This document shows, piece after piece, positions 62,198-64,000 of a DNA stretch of 64,000 bases (position 1 is its first letter; every line of letters begins with the position of its first letter). Source of the DNA: Marinifilum flexuosum (GTDB taxonomy: Bacteria > Bacteroidota > Bacteroidia > Bacteroidales > Marinifilaceae); assembly GCF_003610555.1 (NCBI RefSeq), contig NZ_RAPQ01000015.1, forward strand, positions 36,910 to 100,909. The letters run 5' to 3'. The notes under the pieces were generated by a model, which was given only the letters and a program-made list of their open reading frames with translations, had not been told where the DNA came from and made no database searches. The position numbers and the translations under genes were made by a program.

Positions 62198-62779
62198 TTA
62201 ACTAATCAGCTGTGTTAATGCTGGAATGAAAGGAGCGATTATAGTCATATGGTTCGCGAGGGTTGAAATGAATTTTTGATAATTGCCTATGAAATCAGGT
62301 GTATTATGAGTGTTTTTTAAATCTTCAAGTAACTGTAAAGATGTTTCTTGTATTTCTTTCTCTGCAATACTTTCTAGAGTTTGTTTTATTTCTTCAAAGA
62401 GTAAGCTTGGATCATTATATATATTACTAGAATTATCTATTGAGTTAATATTTACTCTTGAATTAATACCGTTAACATTATATATATTTACAATTGATTG
62501 ATATTTATCTTCGGGAATACTACATTCTTTCCTCACTTTTACCTCATAATGAGCGGGGATACTACCAAATTTTGAATAATAACCTTTGTCGATCACGACA
62601 TAAGTATCAACCAAACCACTAGGCAATTTTCTATAAATCTTATCACCTTCCTCTAATGGCAATTTTACGTCACTAATATGTATTGTCCCAGTTTCAACTA
62701 GGGCTTTTATATTCTCTATAATAGTTCCATCTGGTTTTATTAATGAAATTATATCATTATCAAAATTTGAAAAATTCAT
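62198..62779 (-). CDS. Hypothetical accessory protein
   Basis: A 193-residue protein without signal or membrane helix. The first half has short beta strands (DGTIIENIKALVETGTIHISD, LEEGDKIYRKLPSGLVDTYVVIDKGYYSKFGSIPAHYEVKVRK), and the second half is helical (LFEEIKQTLESIAEKEIQETSLQLLEDLKN). The LPSG..DTYVVIDKGYY run looks like a small barrel seen in accessory proteins of many phyla. I cannot assign a family. It is the first gene of its two-gene module. Confidence 0.6.
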   Translation of the reverse strand: MNFSNFDNDIISLIKPDGTIIENIKALVETGTIHISDVKLPLEEGDKIYRKLPSGLVDTYVVIDKGYYSKFGSIPAHYEVKVRKECSIPEDKYQSIVNIYNVNGINSRVNINSIDNSSNIYNDPSLLFEEIKQTLESIAEKEIQETSLQLLEDLKNTHNTPDFIGNYQKFISTLANHMTIIAPFIPALTQLIS

Positions 62780-62825
62780 ATATTCCCTCCTGTATTTTAT
62801 TAATATTATTGACTTTATCTAAATT

Positions 62826-62962
62826 GCACCTAACGGTAAATTGTATGAGTAGTGGCAGATTAAGGGGCACTTTCCTGTCAAACCGCTACGCAGATTGAGC
62901 GGGCTACAAACCTTGAAATTCTCCACATCGCCTGCCATTACTTATACAAAATGTTGTGTGTA
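62826..62962. repeat. attC-like site (137 bp, long imperfect hairpin)
   Basis: It starts GCACCTAAC (RYYYAAC fits ACCTAAC) and ends GTTGTGTGTA. Inside, GTATGAGTAGTGGCAG (62843-62858) pairs with CTGCCATTACTTATAC (62932-62947): 14 Watson-Crick and 2 G-U, with no mismatch over 16 positions. The loop of about 73 bases includes CTGTCAAACCGCTACGC, a string shared with the spacer at 121-401. Long complementary arms around a large variable loop, with conserved outer boxes, are the attC pattern. Its right end lies inside the last codons of the DUF4238 gene. Confidence 0.6.
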
Positions 62963-63862
62963 GCTATTTAATTGTTCATGAGAATCCGCAAAAATGAATT
63001 CATGATATTCATTTATCATTTTTTTGTTCAAATCATCAACTTCTTCAACCGACAATTCACGGTGTTGATATTTCTCACCTAAATCATTAAATTCAATTTT
63101 TATCGCATGTTTAGGTGAAATAGGGTAATAAAAAACTAAATCTTTAGCTCCACCTTCATCATCCACGTCGTCAGCTACCAAATTTATTACAGGTTGGTCA
63201 CCAGTGATAAAACTGATTTCATTATTTGTTATTTCTAACAAGCAATACCGTATTTTAGGGTCAAATGAAATATTCTGAGCCACTTGTGCGGCACTAGTAA
63301 TGGCTAGGAAATTATATATCTTTCCAATATCAAGTGGAGTACCTTCAAAGTTTTTGATTTGAGAATCCTTTTGCTTCTTAGTTCTAAAATACTGAAAACA
63401 TATATACATTAGAGCTTTATATTTTTGCATTTCATTATCAAAAAAGTATAAATCTTCTTTCTTTCTACATGCAATTAGATTGCTCCCATGCCCTTCAATT
63501 TCTGAATGTAATAATTCAAATCCGTTCTTTTCTATTTCTTCTAATGGCTTGGGAACTTCATCAGTAATCTCTTCTTGAATCTTTTTTACTCCATTATAAA
63601 TATCCAAAATAGCGAAAAGGTCATCAACAATTTTCTTTATAGGTCCTTTTATTTTAGAACACGTATACTTCAGAAATTTCTCTTCAGTTGCATCAAATTT
63701 TTCAATATTATTAAAATATCTTTTCTGAGCAACATTCATTAATTCAGTTTGAATAATATCTTGCTTCATCTTGATGTATGCATATATCACATCATCATTT
63801 GCCCAAGCCCTAAGATAATTCCTCCATACATAATGCTGTCTCTTTGTTATATTGTTAGCCAT
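62942..63862 (-). CDS. DUF4238 family protein
   Basis: A 306-residue protein opening NNITKRQHYVWRNYLRAWAN, the conserved start of DUF4238 (HYVpr.YLr.Fa), with ISFITGDQPVINL at about residue 215 and FYYPISPKHAIKIEF at about 250, both typical. DUF4238 is of unknown function and is often found in accessory and defence-rich regions. The C-terminal codons (NSYTQHFV) overlap the end of the attC-like site. GTTGTGTGTA (62953-62962) and TACACACAAC (63899-63908) flank the gene. It is a single-gene module. Confidence 0.85.
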   Translation of the reverse strand: MANNITKRQHYVWRNYLRAWANDDVIYAYIKMKQDIIQTELMNVAQKRYFNNIEKFDATEEKFLKYTCSKIKGPIKKIVDDLFAILDIYNGVKKIQEEITDEVPKPLEEIEKNGFELLHSEIEGHGSNLIACRKKEDLYFFDNEMQKYKALMYICFQYFRTKKQKDSQIKNFEGTPLDIGKIYNFLAITSAAQVAQNISFDPKIRYCLLEITNNEISFITGDQPVINLVADDVDDEGGAKDLVFYYPISPKHAIKIEFNDLGEKYQHRELSVEEVDDLNKKMINEYHEFIFADSHEQLNSYTQHFV

Positions 63863-63898
63863 AAATGATTCTTAAATCTGGGTTATATTTTCTTTAGT

Positions 63899-64000
63899 TA
63901 CACACAACGTAAAAGTGTTTTATCCTTTCGTTTGATAAAATTAACAAAACATTATTAAGAGAGTTGAATTTTCTTCGCAGAATAATTCCAAATAAAGGAT
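63899..64000. repeat. Start of another attC-like spacer, cut by the window edge
   Basis: TACACACAAC (63899-63908) is the exact reverse complement of the end of the site at 62.95 kb. The rest of the window (about 90 bases) is AT-rich with no ORF, and the other half of the site would be beyond the edge. Confidence 0.35.

Noticed and set aside
1..64000. tRNA or rRNA genes
   Set aside because: I saw no convincing tRNA cloverleaf or rRNA segment; a dedicated covariance search would settle it.

Overview
This is an AT-rich bacterial chromosome segment from a member of the Bacteroidota. Evidence for that: promoters fitting TTTG-N19-TAnnTTTG, a SusC-type carboxypeptidase-like domain, a mucoidy-inhibitor (DUF4139) protein, a TPR plus LuxR-type HTH regulator, many Sec-signal and lipoprotein genes, and weak Shine-Dalgarno sites. 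A marine or anaerobic Bacteroidales/Marinilabiliales-type organism is my best guess, by inference only. I saw no rRNA, tRNA, CRISPR array, transposase or integrase.

Layout. (1) 1-4.9 kb is accessory DNA: the start of a NADAR gene, an orphan membrane protein, and a complete three-gene ABC-3C conflict system. Each module is bounded by short matched inverted repeats, and the spacers fold like integron attC sites. (2) 5-8 kb holds a helical protein of unknown role, a 13-unit 21-bp tandem array and a ~1 kb block of nested direct repeats. (3) 8-13.3 kb holds small membrane proteins, a lipoprotein-like gene with an apparent ATA start, a secreted amidohydrolase and a HYR-domain protein. (4) 14.3-24.7 kb is a run of secreted proteins on the minus strand (a periplasmic protein, a double-ricin lectin, a TPR protein, a large coiled-coil lipoprotein), opposed by a divergent TPR/HTH regulator. 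(5) 24.8-44.2 kb is mixed: phosphatidylserine decarboxylase, acetyltransferase, MtfA-like peptidase, Na+/solute symporter, DUF192, DUF4139, a histidine kinase, a head-to-head 21-bp repeat array, WG-repeat and S41 peptidase genes.

(6) 44.4-60 kb is the aromatic amino acid locus. On the minus strand is trpE-G-D-C-(F::B fusion)-A, preceded by a leader peptide with three Trp codons and a strong terminator. Divergent from it on the plus strand is aminotransferase-tyrA-aroG/chorismate mutase-aroB-aroA-DUF523-GNAT-aroC. It is preceded by TWO consecutive Phe/Tyr-rich leader peptides, each with its own terminator and competing antiterminator. The two operons share the chorismate branch: the plus operon makes chorismate and the Tyr/Phe arm, and the minus operon takes chorismate to tryptophan. 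The tandem attenuator is the most striking regulatory feature in the window.

(7) 60.5-64 kb has a CsgG-family secreted protein, then a second stretch of cassette-like accessory genes (a ParB-like small protein, an unknown protein, a DUF4238 protein), again bounded by matched inverted ends with a clear attC-like hairpin between modules.
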